Position numbers and translations under genes: made by a program. A stretch of 64,000 bases of DNA, from positions 186,001 through 250,000 of the forward strand of contig JACKOJ010000004.1 in NCBI GenBank assembly GCA_024234325.1, in the 5' to 3' direction. The notes under the pieces were generated by a model. It was given only the letters and a program-made list of their open reading frames with translations. It made no database searches and was not told the origin of the DNA. Below, one piece after another: positions 1 to 9,430 of the stretch. Source of the stretch: Pseudomonadales bacterium (GTDB lineage: Bacteria > Pseudomonadota > Gammaproteobacteria > Pseudomonadales > Pseudohongiellaceae). Each line of letters opens with the position of its first letter. Positions within the stretch are counted from its first letter, which is position 1.

Positions 1-149
1 TAATCCGGCGCGGCCTGAGTGGTGTAGATTTTGACAATGGAGCTTTCAATGGCCCGAATGTCTTCACCGCTCTGGGCGTATGTTAAAACAGGGAGAAAGG
101 TGGCAAACAGGCAGAACAGTACAGCATGGCTGCGTCGGGCAAGGGTCAT
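1..149 (-). CDS. Trypsin-like serine protease, N-terminal fragment (runs off the window)
   Basis: Only the first 49 codons are present, read leftward from an ATG at 149; the rest lies beyond base 1. The visible part has a signal peptide (a short Arg-containing start, a hydrophobic stretch, then a cleavage site near TYA-Q), followed by a segment reading IRAIESSIVKIYTT. That beginning, a Ser-Ile-Val-Lys-Ile strand directly after the signal peptide, is typical of periplasmic trypsin-like/HtrA-type proteases. An AAGGA-like ribosome site lies just upstream of the ATG. The catalytic triad is outside the window, so the family call is inferred. Confidence 0.5.
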   Translation of the reverse strand, partial: MTLARRSHAVLFCLFATFLPVLTYAQSGEDIRAIESSIVKIYTTQAAPD

Positions 150-487
150 GGGCAGTCCTTCAGCATAAGCGCGCATCGGCTTCTTGGAATTGTCGCGTGA
201 CTGCCTTTATGTCACAGGTTTTGCGGTCATGGCAAGCGTCTGACAGGCCGGGAATTCACCGGTCAGGGAAGCCTGCAGCCAGGCCGAGGAAGGTGCCGTC
301 CAGCAGGCCGTGGTGCCAAATTCACCACGACGTGGTCAAACTCGCACAAGTCCTGGGAAACGTGCTCCGTAACCCACTGTTTTTGCTGGATAATATTCTT
401 GGCATTTGAATTGCTTTATCGCTGTTGACGCTGACCGAACGCCCCGGGGTACCCGGAGGCGGGACACCACATTACAAGGAGTCTTTG
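150..487. other. Intergenic region between divergent genes
   Basis: About 340 bases separate the leftward protease start from the rightward small protein. A minus-strand open stretch crosses roughly 263-405 but has no good start codon or ribosome site, so I do not call it a gene. The AT-rich patch around 385-415 (GGATAATATTC) is the likeliest promoter position, but no convincing -35/-10 pair can be named. Confidence 0.4.
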
Positions 488-712
488 ATGGAAGTTTTTC
501 TGTTCGTGATCGCAATCGTGCTGATTGCCAACTATTTCAGTTACAAGAAGGAAGCCATCAAACTGGCAAACAAGGTGGACCACGTGGAAAACAGCGTGGT
601 GCAAAAAGAGCTGGACGCCGTTAAGCAACGCCTGGCGGTGCTGGAAAAAATTGTCACAGACAAGCGCTACGACCTGAACGAAGAGCTGAACAATCTGAAG
701 CGCGAGGACTGA
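488..712 (+). CDS. Small membrane-anchored coiled-coil protein, PspB-like
   Basis: 74 residues from ATG 488, chosen because AAGGAG sits 7 bases upstream; the in-frame ATG at 425 has no ribosome site and would add residues before the membrane segment. Residues 2-17 form one transmembrane helix, followed by a charged amphipathic helix with heptad-like spacing (residues about 28-70). The segment RLAVLEKIVTDKRYDL resembles the RIQALERILD part of phage-shock protein B, and the size and layout match PspB. No pspA or pspC homologue is visible nearby, so a stress-response role is only inferred. Confidence 0.55.
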   Translation: MEVFLFVIAIVLIANYFSYKKEAIKLANKVDHVENSVVQKELDAVKQRLAVLEKIVTDKRYDLNEELNNLKRED

Positions 713-764
713 GCCACCCTTGAACCATCCTTGACGCGCCCTGCCGTGCCGGTGGCGGTCCCGC

Positions 765-1316
765 CTACTTCAGAGCGGCAAGCCCGCGCATTCGGTGACT
801 GACGGGCAGCAGCACGGCAACGAGCGTGGCCGCCAGCGCGGACTTGACCACCGACCCCAGGTAAAACGGTGCAATCCCGTTGGCATAAGCCTCCGCCACT
901 CCGTAAAGATGGCTCATCCACAACCATCCGCACATCAGAATGATTGCGTGGCCCAGCAGCATGCCGAGCAGCCAGCGGGGCAAACTGATCGCAAAGCTGC
1001 CATCACTGGCGTGAGAGCGACACCAGCCAAGACACCCTGCCCCCAGTATGAAACCCACGAGATAGCCACCACTCGCGCCGCCGAGCACCGCCAGCCCGGA
1101 TGCGCCCTCGCTGAACACCGGCAAACCCGCAGCGCCCAGGCCGATATAGAGCAGCACCACACTCATGCCCTGCCGCGCACCCAGCAGGGCACCCGCACAC
1201 AGCACCGCAATGGTCTGCCCGGTCTGCATGATGGTGGTGCCGGGAATGGGAAACTCGAACACGGTACCCAGGTAGATGAGAAACGTGAACAATGGAATCG
1301 AAAGCAGAGATTGCAT
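765..1316 (-). CDS. bioY: BioY family biotin transporter (ECF S component)
   Basis: 183 residues with about six hydrophobic segments. The sequence GGASGGYLVGFILGA is the BioY signature region, and the N-terminal half (GARQGMSVVLLYIGLGAAGLP) also matches the family. BioY binds biotin in the inner membrane and works with the energy-coupling pair BioM/BioN or alone at low capacity; neither partner gene is in this window. It is the last gene of a leftward run, 37 bases after the metalloprotease gene, so it may be co-transcribed with it although no functional link is obvious. Confidence 0.88.
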   Translation of the reverse strand: MQSLLSIPLFTFLIYLGTVFEFPIPGTTIMQTGQTIAVLCAGALLGARQGMSVVLLYIGLGAAGLPVFSEGASGLAVLGGASGGYLVGFILGAGCLGWCRSHASDGSFAISLPRWLLGMLLGHAIILMCGWLWMSHLYGVAEAYANGIAPFYLGSVVKSALAATLVAVLLPVSHRMRGLAALK

Positions 1317-1353
1317 GAACAGGATTTCCTTACATCAGCTCTACGGACAGCCC

Positions 1354-3345
1354 CTAGAGCGCTTCAAAGTTCATCAGACGAAAGCGTGCCACATCCGAAT
1401 TTTCAAGCATGAACTGCACTCGATACGCTTTGCCACCAAACTGCAAGGTATCGGAATACACCCCCGTAAAAAAATCGAAACTGCCACTGCATTCCGGCAA
1501 GAAACCATCTTTCGTCAGGCTGTTGCTGCTATTGAACGCACGCGCCTGGCTCAGTTGAATGACCCCATTGTTCAGGTCGGTTACACGGAAGCCGATATCC
1601 ATCTGCAACTTGCCATCGATCGGCTTGCGCACGCCATTCAGATACGTCTCGATACAGGTGGAAATTGCGTTCGCCTGATCGTTCATGACCCCGATATTGT
1701 TCAGACCCAGCTTCAACAAGGGGTCAGGAGCAACCCCACTGAATGGCAAAGGCCATTCAGCACTGGCCTGATAGGTCTGGGGTTGCGCCACCAGATGCTG
1801 CGTCGTGTCACTGTTGACTTCGTTTGAGGACGAAATCACGGACACTGAATTTGAATCAGTCAGCGGCAGATTGACAGTAATGCGCAGCAGCGTGCGGTAT
1901 CCTTCACCGGCCCATTTACCATCTCCGCTGCCTGTGTAGCGCTCGGCGTCGTCATTTACCTCTACAAATAAAATGTGCTGCCCACTGCTGCGCAAGTCAA
2001 TCTCCTCCCAGGGAGACACGTCTGAGGGCCCGAGATTACGTTCATAGTAAAGTGAGATACCGGTGTCATCGGCAATCCGTCCGGTGGTATGCCAGCGCAG
2101 CAGAATATTGTCCTGCTCCTCGTCATGTGCCTGTATCCGCAATCGGACGCTGGTACTGTTGCCACCCGGCTCAAAAATGACTCTTGCAGTAGGGGCTTTA
2201 TTGTAGGACAGCGTGTCTGCAACAGAAAACGATGTGGAATACAGAAAGCGTGGGTCACTGCTGTCAAGGTTGGCAATAAAAAACGCTTGCCACGTGCCCG
2301 GAATATTGAGAAGCGTCTCAACAGTGCTGGCATAGAACCCGGTGATACATGCCGATCTGGCGGAACATCTCAGGTTTCCGGTATAGATGGCATCAACATA
2401 ACCGACCGGATCTAGCAGCACCATGGAAACAGGCAACTGGATATCAGCGGGGCTATCAAAATTCCCAAAAGGGATCAGGACACCCAGATAATCATCCTTC
2501 GCTGTGCTTGCATCAATACCGGCGATTTTCTTGTACGGATCGCTGTCAAGCATCACGATTGGGCCATCGGGACTGAGCGTGTGCTGATTCTTCTTGAATA
2601 TAAAGCGAGTCGTACTTTCATCCGCCGCAGGAGGCACCTGAAACATCCAGTCACGAACCGCCTGGCTCGCACTGACAGCCTGCGCGGGTGGCCCGTAGAG
2701 CGCCTGGGCAGCACGAATATCGTCCTCGCCCGGATACCCGCGACGATTGTAGGGATTGGCAAACATCAGGGACTGGGGAATATCGGAATGTCCCAACCCA
2801 ATCAGGTGCCCAATTTCATGGGTCAGAGTACTCAACGGCCCCCAACTCAGCTCCTGCTCGGTCTGCAGCTCCGCGATGTTCAATTCGATATAACCATCTG
2901 TGTATGGGTAATAACCCAGGATCGGATCAAATCTACCAAAGCGGACACTGGCACGGCCGGCAAAACTCCCGGTATTGCTCACCCAGGATACGCGTACGAT
3001 GCCGTCCCGGTTGGATTCATCCCGGTCATCGGGGTAGTTGCCTGCAGAGAGCACCTCAAAGCGAATGCCACTGATCAGTTCCCAGCGAGCCGCCGCCTCG
3101 CGCAGCAGCGCACGCATATCCTCGGGATTGGCGTACACCGAGGGCGCATTCGCAGGGTCATAGCCCAGGCGGATCACACCTTTCCAACGCCCGAAATCCG
3201 CCGTCAGGCCCAGAGCAGGTATCACCTCTCCCCCTTCCGGGAAGCGCTCGGGCAGTGCCGCCCGTGCGGCACTGATCTGCACCAGAAGCACACACAGAAG
3301 CAGAAGTCTGTGAAGCGCTGATTGAGCAACATGGGTGGTTGTCAC
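1354..3345 (-). CDS. Secreted matrixin-type zinc metalloprotease
   Basis: 663 residues. A signal peptide (residues 1-30, cleavage near AARA-A) precedes a catalytic domain of the metzincin class. The zinc site THEIGHLIGLGHSD near residue 180 fits HExxHxxGxxH, and SLMF shortly after supplies the Met-turn. The roughly 400 residues after the catalytic domain show no motif I recognise; they are rich in beta-type and polar sequence, and probably serve substrate binding or surface display. Family knowledge predicts extracellular protein degradation. It lies 49 bases downstream of a small secreted-protein gene, suggesting joint transcription. Confidence 0.8.
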   Translation of the reverse strand: MTTTHVAQSALHRLLLLCVLLVQISAARAALPERFPEGGEVIPALGLTADFGRWKGVIRLGYDPANAPSVYANPEDMRALLREAAARWELISGIRFEVLSAGNYPDDRDESNRDGIVRVSWVSNTGSFAGRASVRFGRFDPILGYYPYTDGYIELNIAELQTEQELSWGPLSTLTHEIGHLIGLGHSDIPQSLMFANPYNRRGYPGEDDIRAAQALYGPPAQAVSASQAVRDWMFQVPPAADESTTRFIFKKNQHTLSPDGPIVMLDSDPYKKIAGIDASTAKDDYLGVLIPFGNFDSPADIQLPVSMVLLDPVGYVDAIYTGNLRCSARSACITGFYASTVETLLNIPGTWQAFFIANLDSSDPRFLYSTSFSVADTLSYNKAPTARVIFEPGGNSTSVRLRIQAHDEEQDNILLRWHTTGRIADDTGISLYYERNLGPSDVSPWEEIDLRSSGQHILFVEVNDDAERYTGSGDGKWAGEGYRTLLRITVNLPLTDSNSVSVISSSNEVNSDTTQHLVAQPQTYQASAEWPLPFSGVAPDPLLKLGLNNIGVMNDQANAISTCIETYLNGVRKPIDGKLQMDIGFRVTDLNNGVIQLSQARAFNSSNSLTKDGFLPECSGSFDFFTGVYSDTLQFGGKAYRVQFMLENSDVARFRLMNFEAL

Positions 3346-3394
3346 TGAAAGAAACTCCTGTCAAAAATACGGGCTACCAACCTTCAGCAGGATG

Positions 3395-3787
3395 CTAGGG
3401 TTGATGCACACGCAGATCCCTCATGCGATCGATTTCAAGATCCCGAAAGCCTGCTACCTGCGTCGGGTACAGCACGGGAGCCAGCAGCGCCTCTGCCCTG
3501 CCGAGCAGTTCTTCTGGCGTTTTCGGCATACCCGGCTCAGTACCTGTGCTCTGCTGATACGCAGCCTCCAGTTCGCTGAGCTGCTTCATGGCCACGCGAA
3601 AACCGGGTTCCTGTTCACCACTGATTCCCAGCGCATCAATCAGGCGTTGAATGCGCAGTTCCAGCAATACGGAGGGATGCACGGGAGAGTTGGGCAATGC
3701 CGGTGCCACACCGATGTCCTGCGCAAAACCCGCAGGCACACTGGTGCACAAACAAATCATCAAGACCCTGAGCAAACGGATGTGCAT
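3395..3787 (-). CDS. Small secreted helical protein of unknown function
   Basis: 130 residues with a clear signal peptide (cleavage near GFA-Q). The mature part is helical, with SVLLELRIQRLIDALGIS and a second helix around ELEAAYQQ. Size and composition recall CpxP/Spy-like periplasmic proteins, but the LTxxQ motifs of that family are absent, so no function is assigned. It sits between metG (43 bases upstream) and the matrixin gene (49 bases downstream) on the same strand; it could be a chaperone or inhibitor of the protease, which is only a guess from position. Confidence 0.6.
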   Translation of the reverse strand: MHIRLLRVLMICLCTSVPAGFAQDIGVAPALPNSPVHPSVLLELRIQRLIDALGISGEQEPGFRVAMKQLSELEAAYQQSTGTEPGMPKTPEELLGRAEALLAPVLYPTQVAGFRDLEIDRMRDLRVHQP

Positions 3788-3830
3788 GTCTCCTCCTGCC
3801 TTGCGCGCGGTGCCGGCGCCCTCCTCCGAC

Positions 3831-5903
3831 TCAGATCACCCGCATGCCCGGCTGCGCGCCGTCATCGGGTTGCAGCAGGAAAATATCTTTTCCACCAGGG
3901 CCTGCCGCCAGCACCATGCCTTCGGACATGCCGAATTTCATTTTGCGCGGTGCCAGGTTGGCGACCATTACCGTCAGACGTCCCACAAGCTGCTCGGGTT
4001 TGTAGGCGGATTTGATGCCGGAGAACACATTGCGGGTGACCTGCTTGCCCTCGGCATCCAACCCAAGATCGAGCGTGAGGCGCAACAACTTGTCTGCTCC
4101 TTCCACATGTTCGGCGTTGACGATGCGAGCGATGCGCAAATCCACTTTGGCGAAATCGGGAAACTGGATTTCTTCACAGACCGGCTCCTTCGCGAGCGGG
4201 GAATCGCTCGCGGGCACGTCAGCCTTTACAGCGCCTGCCGTAGCCGCCTGTGCTGTTTTCACCGTCTCCATCATTGCCTCTACCCTGGCCGGATCAACGC
4301 GGCTGATCAGCGGCGAGAACTCGCCGATGCGGTGATTCAGCAGCAGTGTGTCCACGTCGTCCCAGCGCAGCGGATCAATTGCCAGGAATGCTTCGACTTT
4401 TGCCGCCATCGCAGGCAACACCGGTTTGAGATAGGTCATCAGAATACGGAACATATTCAAGCCGGTACTGCACACGGCCTGCACCTCGGGCGACTGCTTG
4501 TCCGTCTTCGCGATGGTCCACGGGGCCTTGTCCGCGATGTACTGGTTCGCCTTGTCGGCCAGTGCCATGATCAGGCGCATGGCCTTGCTGTATTCGCGCG
4601 CCTCAAAGAGCTGGGCCAGCTCAGGCTTCGCCGCCTGGAACTCTGCCAGCAGTGCAGGCTCACTGCACTCGGCCGCCAGCATGCCGTCGAAACCCTTGAC
4701 GATAAAGCCGGCGCAGCGGCTGGCGATGTTCACCACCTTGCCGACCACATCCGCGTTTACCCGCGCCACGAAATCGTCGAGATTCAGGTCGAGATCGTCC
4801 ACCGCACTGCTCAGTTTGGCGGCGAAGTAGTAACGCAGATATTCCGCGTCCAGATGCTTCAGATAATCCTCGGCATTAATGAAAGTGCCACGTGACTTTG
4901 ACATCTTCTGGCCGTTGATGGTCACGAAACCGTGCACGAACACCCCATTGGGCGTACGATAGCCCGCGCTGGTCAGCACGGCCGGCCAGAACAGGGTGTG
5001 GAAATTCACAATGTCCTTGCCGATAAAGTGGTACAGCTCCGTGCCATTCCCCGGACGCCAGTAATCGTCGAACTCGTAGTTCGTGCTGTCGCACAGGGCG
5101 CGGAAACTCGCCATATAACCGATGGGGGCATCCAGCCACACATAGAAATACTTGCCTGGCGCATCCGGAATCTCGAAACCGAAATACGGAGCATCGCGAC
5201 TGATGTCCCATTCCTGCAGGCCGCCGTCCAGCCATTCGCTGAGCTTGTTCGCCACCTGTTCCTGCAGCGTGCCGCTGCGTGTCCAGGCTTTCAGCATGTC
5301 GGTGAATTCCGGCAGACGGAAGAAATAGTGCTCAGACTCCTTCTCCACCGGCGTGGCACCGGACAGGGTGGAACGGGGATCGATCAGATCGAAGGCATTG
5401 TAGGTGGCGTTGCAGTTCTCACAGTTGTCTCCGTACTGATCCGGTGCCTTGCATTTGGGGCAGGTGCCTTTGATAAACCGGTCAGCGAGAAACAGTTCCT
5501 TCTCCGGGTCAAACAACTGACGGATGGTGCGCTGACTGATATGCCCGTTTGCCCGTGCGGCACGATAGATGGTTTCCGCGTAATGACGGTTCTCGGGCGA
5601 ATGCGTGCTGTGGTAGTGAGAAAAGCCGATGTTGAACCCGGCATAGTCGCGTTCATGCTCCGCCTGCACGCGCGCGATCAGCGCCTCGGGCGTAATGCCC
5701 TCGTTCTCGGCGCGCAGCATGATCGCGGTGCCGTGGGTATCGTCGGCGCAGACGTACACGCAGTCCTCTCCCTTCAGGCGCTGGTAACGTACCCAGATGT
5801 CGGTCTGCACGGCCTCCAGAATATGGCCGAGGTGAATGGGCCCGTTGGCATAGGGCAGCGCCATGGTCACGAGAATGCGGCGTTGTTTGCTGGTCTGTTG
5901 CAC
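3831..5903 (-). CDS. metG: Methionyl-tRNA synthetase
   Basis: 690 residues, close to the E. coli enzyme (677). The class I signature HLGH is at about residues 21-24 and KMSKS near residue 335. A zinc knuckle with two CxxC pairs (CPKC and CENC, residues about 147-164) marks the MetG type with a zinc insertion. The C-terminal 110 residues form the tRNA-binding OB-fold (EMAP/Trbp111-like; [17 protein letters not shown]) that dimerises the enzyme. It charges tRNA-Met in the cytoplasm. ATG 5903 gives the usual N terminus ([14 protein letters not shown]). Confidence 0.97.
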   Translation of the reverse strand: MQQTSKQRRILVTMALPYANGPIHLGHILEAVQTDIWVRYQRLKGEDCVYVCADDTHGTAIMLRAENEGITPEALIARVQAEHERDYAGFNIGFSHYHSTHSPENRHYAETIYRAARANGHISQRTIRQLFDPEKELFLADRFIKGTCPKCKAPDQYGDNCENCNATYNAFDLIDPRSTLSGATPVEKESEHYFFRLPEFTDMLKAWTRSGTLQEQVANKLSEWLDGGLQEWDISRDAPYFGFEIPDAPGKYFYVWLDAPIGYMASFRALCDSTNYEFDDYWRPGNGTELYHFIGKDIVNFHTLFWPAVLTSAGYRTPNGVFVHGFVTINGQKMSKSRGTFINAEDYLKHLDAEYLRYYFAAKLSSAVDDLDLNLDDFVARVNADVVGKVVNIASRCAGFIVKGFDGMLAAECSEPALLAEFQAAKPELAQLFEAREYSKAMRLIMALADKANQYIADKAPWTIAKTDKQSPEVQAVCSTGLNMFRILMTYLKPVLPAMAAKVEAFLAIDPLRWDDVDTLLLNHRIGEFSPLISRVDPARVEAMMETVKTAQAATAGAVKADVPASDSPLAKEPVCEEIQFPDFAKVDLRIARIVNAEHVEGADKLLRLTLDLGLDAEGKQVTRNVFSGIKSAYKPEQLVGRLTVMVANLAPRKMKFGMSEGMVLAAGPGGKDIFLLQPDDGAQPGMRVI

Positions 5904-5941
5904 TGGTTCCGGTTCCTTTGCTGTTTACTCTTATTCCACTT

Positions 5942-6109
5942 CTATTCGACTTCGATCATTTCGAAGTCTTCCTTGCCGACACCGCATTCCGGGCAGCACC
6001 AGTCCTCGGGGACGTCTTCCCAGCGGGTACCGGGAGGAATGCCCTCATCCGGCAGGCCCAGGGCCTCGTCGTAGATGAACTCACACACGATGCATTGCCA
6101 TTTCTTCAC
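5942..6109 (-). CDS. Rubredoxin
   Basis: 55 residues from a GTG at 6109. This start gives the normal rubredoxin length and has GAAGGTG about 6 bases upstream; the open frame continues to a TTG at 6160 but adds unrelated residues. The two iron-binding CxxC pairs (CIVC and CPEC) and the core [20 protein letters not shown] are intact. Rubredoxin carries one electron in the cytoplasm, for example to alkane hydroxylases or oxygen/peroxide-reducing enzymes. Its reductase is not in the window. It reads leftward 38 bases before metG. Confidence 0.93.
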   Translation of the reverse strand: MKKWQCIVCEFIYDEALGLPDEGIPPGTRWEDVPEDWCCPECGVGKEDFEMIEVE

Positions 6110-6219
6110 GTCTTTCACCTTCACGATTACACAGAAGTCTTGCGGAGACAGGGGGTTCAAGGGCGCAGATGATACTCCATGAGGCGCCTCAATTCAGCCC
6201 CGGGAGTGGCTAACTGCCG

Positions 6220-6600
6220 TCACTCTGAGTCGGCGGGAACAGGGGTGAGCGGACTGCTCTTGAGCAGGGAACCGAGATAGCGTTCGGCAATGTCGTCGAT
6301 TTCCCGCATCATCGCGGCATAGCCTTCCAGCACCTTCTCGCCTTCTGCGGTCAGGTGCGCCCCACCCCCGGCGCGTCCGCCGGTAGCGGTTTCCACCAGA
6401 GGCTTCTGGAAGCAACTGTTCATCGTCTCCACCAGCAGCCAGGCACGTCGGTAACTCATCTGCATACGCCGGGCCGCGCCGGAAATGGAACCCGCGTCGC
6501 GAATGGCGGCAAGCAGCTCCATCTTGCCGGGGCCTACTGCAATGTCCTTGCCTCGGGTCACGCGCACGCGGCACTGCACCTTGGGAACCGTTTCAGTCAC
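6220..6600 (-). CDS. ModE-like winged-helix regulator (single domain)
   Basis: 126 residues. The centre (LLAAIRDAGSISGAARRMQMSYRRAW) is the LysR-like winged helix found at the N terminus of ModE, with GGRAGGGAHLT forming the wing. The C-terminal molybdate-binding (MOP/TOBE) domains of full ModE are missing, so molybdate sensing cannot be assumed. The gene lies 9 bases downstream of the MscS gene on the same strand and is probably co-transcribed with it. Confidence 0.8.
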   Translation of the reverse strand: MTETVPKVQCRVRVTRGKDIAVGPGKMELLAAIRDAGSISGAARRMQMSYRRAWLLVETMNSCFQKPLVETATGGRAGGGAHLTAEGEKVLEGYAAMMREIDDIAERYLGSLLKSSPLTPVPADSE

Positions 6601-6609
6601 GCTCGCCTC

Positions 6610-7914
6610 CTACTGGTCCAGGCGCGAATCGCGCGCAGGCATCGACTTGATGTGCAGATCGCGCTGCGGATAGGGAATGGTGATGCCGGCAGCCTTGAAA
6701 GAACGCCAGATCGCCAGATTGATGTCGGAGCGCACATTGGCAAACCCGTTCTCTGGGTCGCCAATCCACACCCGTACCTCAAGATTGATGCCGCTGTCGG
6801 CAAAGGCCATCAACCGCGCTGCCGGGGGCGGGTCGTGCAGTACGCGGGGCGAGGCATAGGCGCAGTCGAGCACCAGGGCCAGCGCCTTCTCGGGATCGTC
6901 GTCGTAGCTGATCTGTACCGGCACGGTGACCCGCACATTGCGGTCCATATAGCTCCAGTTGATCACCTCGGAGGTAATCAGGTTCTCGTTGGGGATGAGC
7001 GTATCCACCCCCTCGCGATTGCGCACCACCACGTAGCGGGCATTGAGCTCGTGCACCCAGCCGAACTTGTCGCCCACGGTGATCACGTCCCCGGGTTTGA
7101 TGGAGCGGTCGAACACCAGAATGAAGCCGCTGATGAAATTCGAGGCAATCCGCTGCAAACCGAAACCGAGGCCAACGCCCAGCGCACCGCCGAAGATCGC
7201 CAGTGAGCTCAGGTCGATGCCGACAGCGTTAAGGGCCAGCAGGAAAGCCAGGGTGATCAGCAGAAAACGGCTGAACTTGCTGATCCCCACCTGCATGCTG
7301 GGGGAGATGTGGGTGGAGCGGTGCAGATAGCGGTTGATCGCCTCGGATATCCAGATGGCCAGGGTGAAGGCGATGCCCACGATCAACATCAGCTTGATCA
7401 CGGAGAGCACGGAGATACGGTTGTCGCCCAGCTCCAGCGCCATGCTGTCCAGCACGTTCAGAATGCCGGGCAGCCAGCCCAGCAGATCAAGAATGACCCC
7501 CGCCCACACCACCATGGCCAGTGCGTTCTCCGAGGACTTGAGGACAGGGTTGACGGTAAAGGCCTTGCGCAGCACATACACGCTGAGCCGCACGATGGCC
7601 AGCGCGACCACAATGGACACGGCGACATTCAGTACGGGCACGGTCACCTGATAGAAGTCGAGAATGGCCCGACCACAGACCAGCACGACGAGCATGGAGA
7701 CGGGGAAGAGCAGACGCTGCGCACTGCGGATCGCCAGGTGCTTTAACCCCGTGCCCGAACTGGAGCTGCGGGCTTCAAGAAGCGCCTGCACGCGGTGATT
7801 GATCAGATAGGCGACGCCGATGCCAAGAAGAATGACGGCTATCTGCCACCAGAACGGCTCGGTCGTCGCCTGTGCCAGCAGGGCCTCTAAACGGGCTTTT
7901 ACTTCTTCACTCAT
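6610..7914 (-). CDS. MscS-family mechanosensitive channel
   Basis: 434 residues from ATG 7914, which has GGAGAG about 8 bases upstream; the longer frame to 8025 adds a Cys-rich unlikely leader. About six transmembrane segments are visible. The last one is the Gly/Ala-rich pore helix (SLAIFGGALGVGLGFGLQ), followed by the MscS beta domain (IKPGDVITVGD, TLIPNENLIT). MscS channels open under membrane tension to release solutes on osmotic downshock. It has more membrane helices than E. coli MscS (three), so it belongs to the medium-size paralogues. Confidence 0.92.
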   Translation of the reverse strand: MSEEVKARLEALLAQATTEPFWWQIAVILLGIGVAYLINHRVQALLEARSSSSGTGLKHLAIRSAQRLLFPVSMLVVLVCGRAILDFYQVTVPVLNVAVSIVVALAIVRLSVYVLRKAFTVNPVLKSSENALAMVVWAGVILDLLGWLPGILNVLDSMALELGDNRISVLSVIKLMLIVGIAFTLAIWISEAINRYLHRSTHISPSMQVGISKFSRFLLITLAFLLALNAVGIDLSSLAIFGGALGVGLGFGLQRIASNFISGFILVFDRSIKPGDVITVGDKFGWVHELNARYVVVRNREGVDTLIPNENLITSEVINWSYMDRNVRVTVPVQISYDDDPEKALALVLDCAYASPRVLHDPPPAARLMAFADSGINLEVRVWIGDPENGFANVRSDINLAIWRSFKAAGITIPYPQRDLHIKSMPARDSRLDQ

Positions 7915-8148
7915 GCATGCTCTCTCCGGTGAATTACGGACAAAGCATACTGTATTCCCAAGGCCCGGCCCAGTCTCCGCACAGAAGCAGCCTCCGTTGA
8001 CCCTCCGTCCGGTGTGCGACAACATGCCGCATGGGAACTGGGGGCAAACACCCCAATACTGTCATCATGGGTGTGCGAAAGACGTCAGTTCATGACCCAG
8101 AGAAGCACAGACGCCGCCCCGATATCCCGTTGTCATTGAGGAGAGACT

Positions 8149-9417
8149 ATGACTCACGTAACCGGAACCCGAGCCCTTGCGGGGCTGTTCAGTGCCGCAC
8201 TGCTGATCACTGGTGCCCAGGCCAGCGAGCCTGTGGACGCCGACTATCAGGCCTTTCTGTCTGCTCTTGGCGATGCGCCCTGGATCAACGCCAATGCCGA
8301 TCACCCGAGCGCAAATGAGGCCTACCGGCCCATTCCACCGCTGGCCAGCTTTCCGGCGGACACGGCCAAGCGCGACCTGGGCTTTGCGCTGTTCCACGAC
8401 GCCTCGCTGTCACGCGATGGCACGGTAGGCTGCAACACCTGCCACATGGGCATGATGGGAGGCATCGACGGCCTGAGCATCGCCCGAGGCATTGATGGCG
8501 AACTGGGGCAGCGCAACACCCCCACCATCTTCAACGCGGCCTTCAATTTCCGCCAGTTCTGGGACGGCCGCGCGTTCAACCTCGACGCGCAATCGATTGA
8601 ACCCATCGTCAACCCGGTGGAAATGGGCCACGACCTGAGCCAGGTGCTGGCGAGCCTGCAGGCCGATCCAAGCTATCAGGCGATGTTTGCCGAGGCCTAT
8701 CCGGATGGCGTGACGGCTGCCAACCTGGGCAACGCCCTGTCGCAGCACACCAAGGACATGACCCGCACCGACTCGCCTTTCAACGCCTATCTGAATGACG
8801 AGCGCACGCTGAGCGAACAGGCGCTGCGCGGCAAGGACCGTTTCAATGCGCTGGGCTGCGTCTCCTGCCACAACGGCATCAACCTTGGCGGCAATTCCTA
8901 CCAGCCGGTCGCCAGCAACTTCAATACCTCCCTGCAGTATGCCCTGCAGGGCGAGGAAGGCCTGTACGCTCGTAGTGGGCGCGAGCAGGATCGACTCGTC
9001 TTCAAGGTGCCGCAGTTGCACAACGTCGGCATGACCGCGCCCTACTATCACGACGGCAGTGTGCCCACCCTGCAGGATGCGATTCGTCGCATGGGGGCCC
9101 AGGAAGTCGGCCGCACACTGAGCGACGAGGACGTCAACGACATCAGCGCCTTCCTGGCCAGCCTGAGCAGCGAGTTCTTCAGCGGCTCCATGCACAGCAT
9201 GATGAGCGACCACGAACTGGAGGACGCCGTGCGCAACCAGATGCCCGACCGCATGGGCGGCGGCATGATGGAGGGCGAGAACCATCAGCAACACATGCAG
9301 CAGATGATGCAGGGCGGCATGCACCAGGAACACATGCAGCATATGCAACAGATGATGCGCGCAACGCCCGACTCTGCGGCCGACAGCGATGCGTCCACTC
9401 ACCAGCATGCTCACTGA
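8149..9417 (+). CDS. Di-haem cytochrome c peroxidase (CcpA/MauG family) with Met/His-rich tail
   Basis: 422 residues: signal peptide (cleavage near AQA-S), then two c-type haem sites, CNTCH at residue 95 and CVSCH at residue 237. Family phrases such as QRNTPTIFNAAF, FWDGRA and PQLHNVGMTAPYYHDGS are present. The family reduces hydrogen peroxide in the periplasm with electrons from a small cytochrome or azurin. Unusually, residues from about 345 on form a tail packed with Met, His and Gln (MGGGMMEGE, QMMQGGMHQEHM, ending HQHAH), which looks like a copper-binding segment. GAGGAGAG precedes the ATG. The next gene starts 13 bases downstream. Confidence 0.92.
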   Translation: MTHVTGTRALAGLFSAALLITGAQASEPVDADYQAFLSALGDAPWINANADHPSANEAYRPIPPLASFPADTAKRDLGFALFHDASLSRDGTVGCNTCHMGMMGGIDGLSIARGIDGELGQRNTPTIFNAAFNFRQFWDGRAFNLDAQSIEPIVNPVEMGHDLSQVLASLQADPSYQAMFAEAYPDGVTAANLGNALSQHTKDMTRTDSPFNAYLNDERTLSEQALRGKDRFNALGCVSCHNGINLGGNSYQPVASNFNTSLQYALQGEEGLYARSGREQDRLVFKVPQLHNVGMTAPYYHDGSVPTLQDAIRRMGAQEVGRTLSDEDVNDISAFLASLSSEFFSGSMHSMMSDHELEDAVRNQMPDRMGGGMMEGENHQQHMQQMMQGGMHQEHMQHMQQMMRATPDSAADSDASTHQHAH

Positions 9418-9430
9418 GAAGGAGAGTTCC

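Noticed and set aside
263..405. Minus-strand frame between the protease and PspB-like genes
   Set aside because: It lacks an ATG/GTG start with a ribosome site, is under 50 codons and is preceded by an in-frame stop; possibly a remnant, not supportable as a gene.
5942..6160. Longer rubredoxin of 72 residues from TTG 6160
   Set aside because: The extra N-terminal residues do not match rubredoxins; GTG 6109 has a good ribosome site and gives the usual 55 residues.
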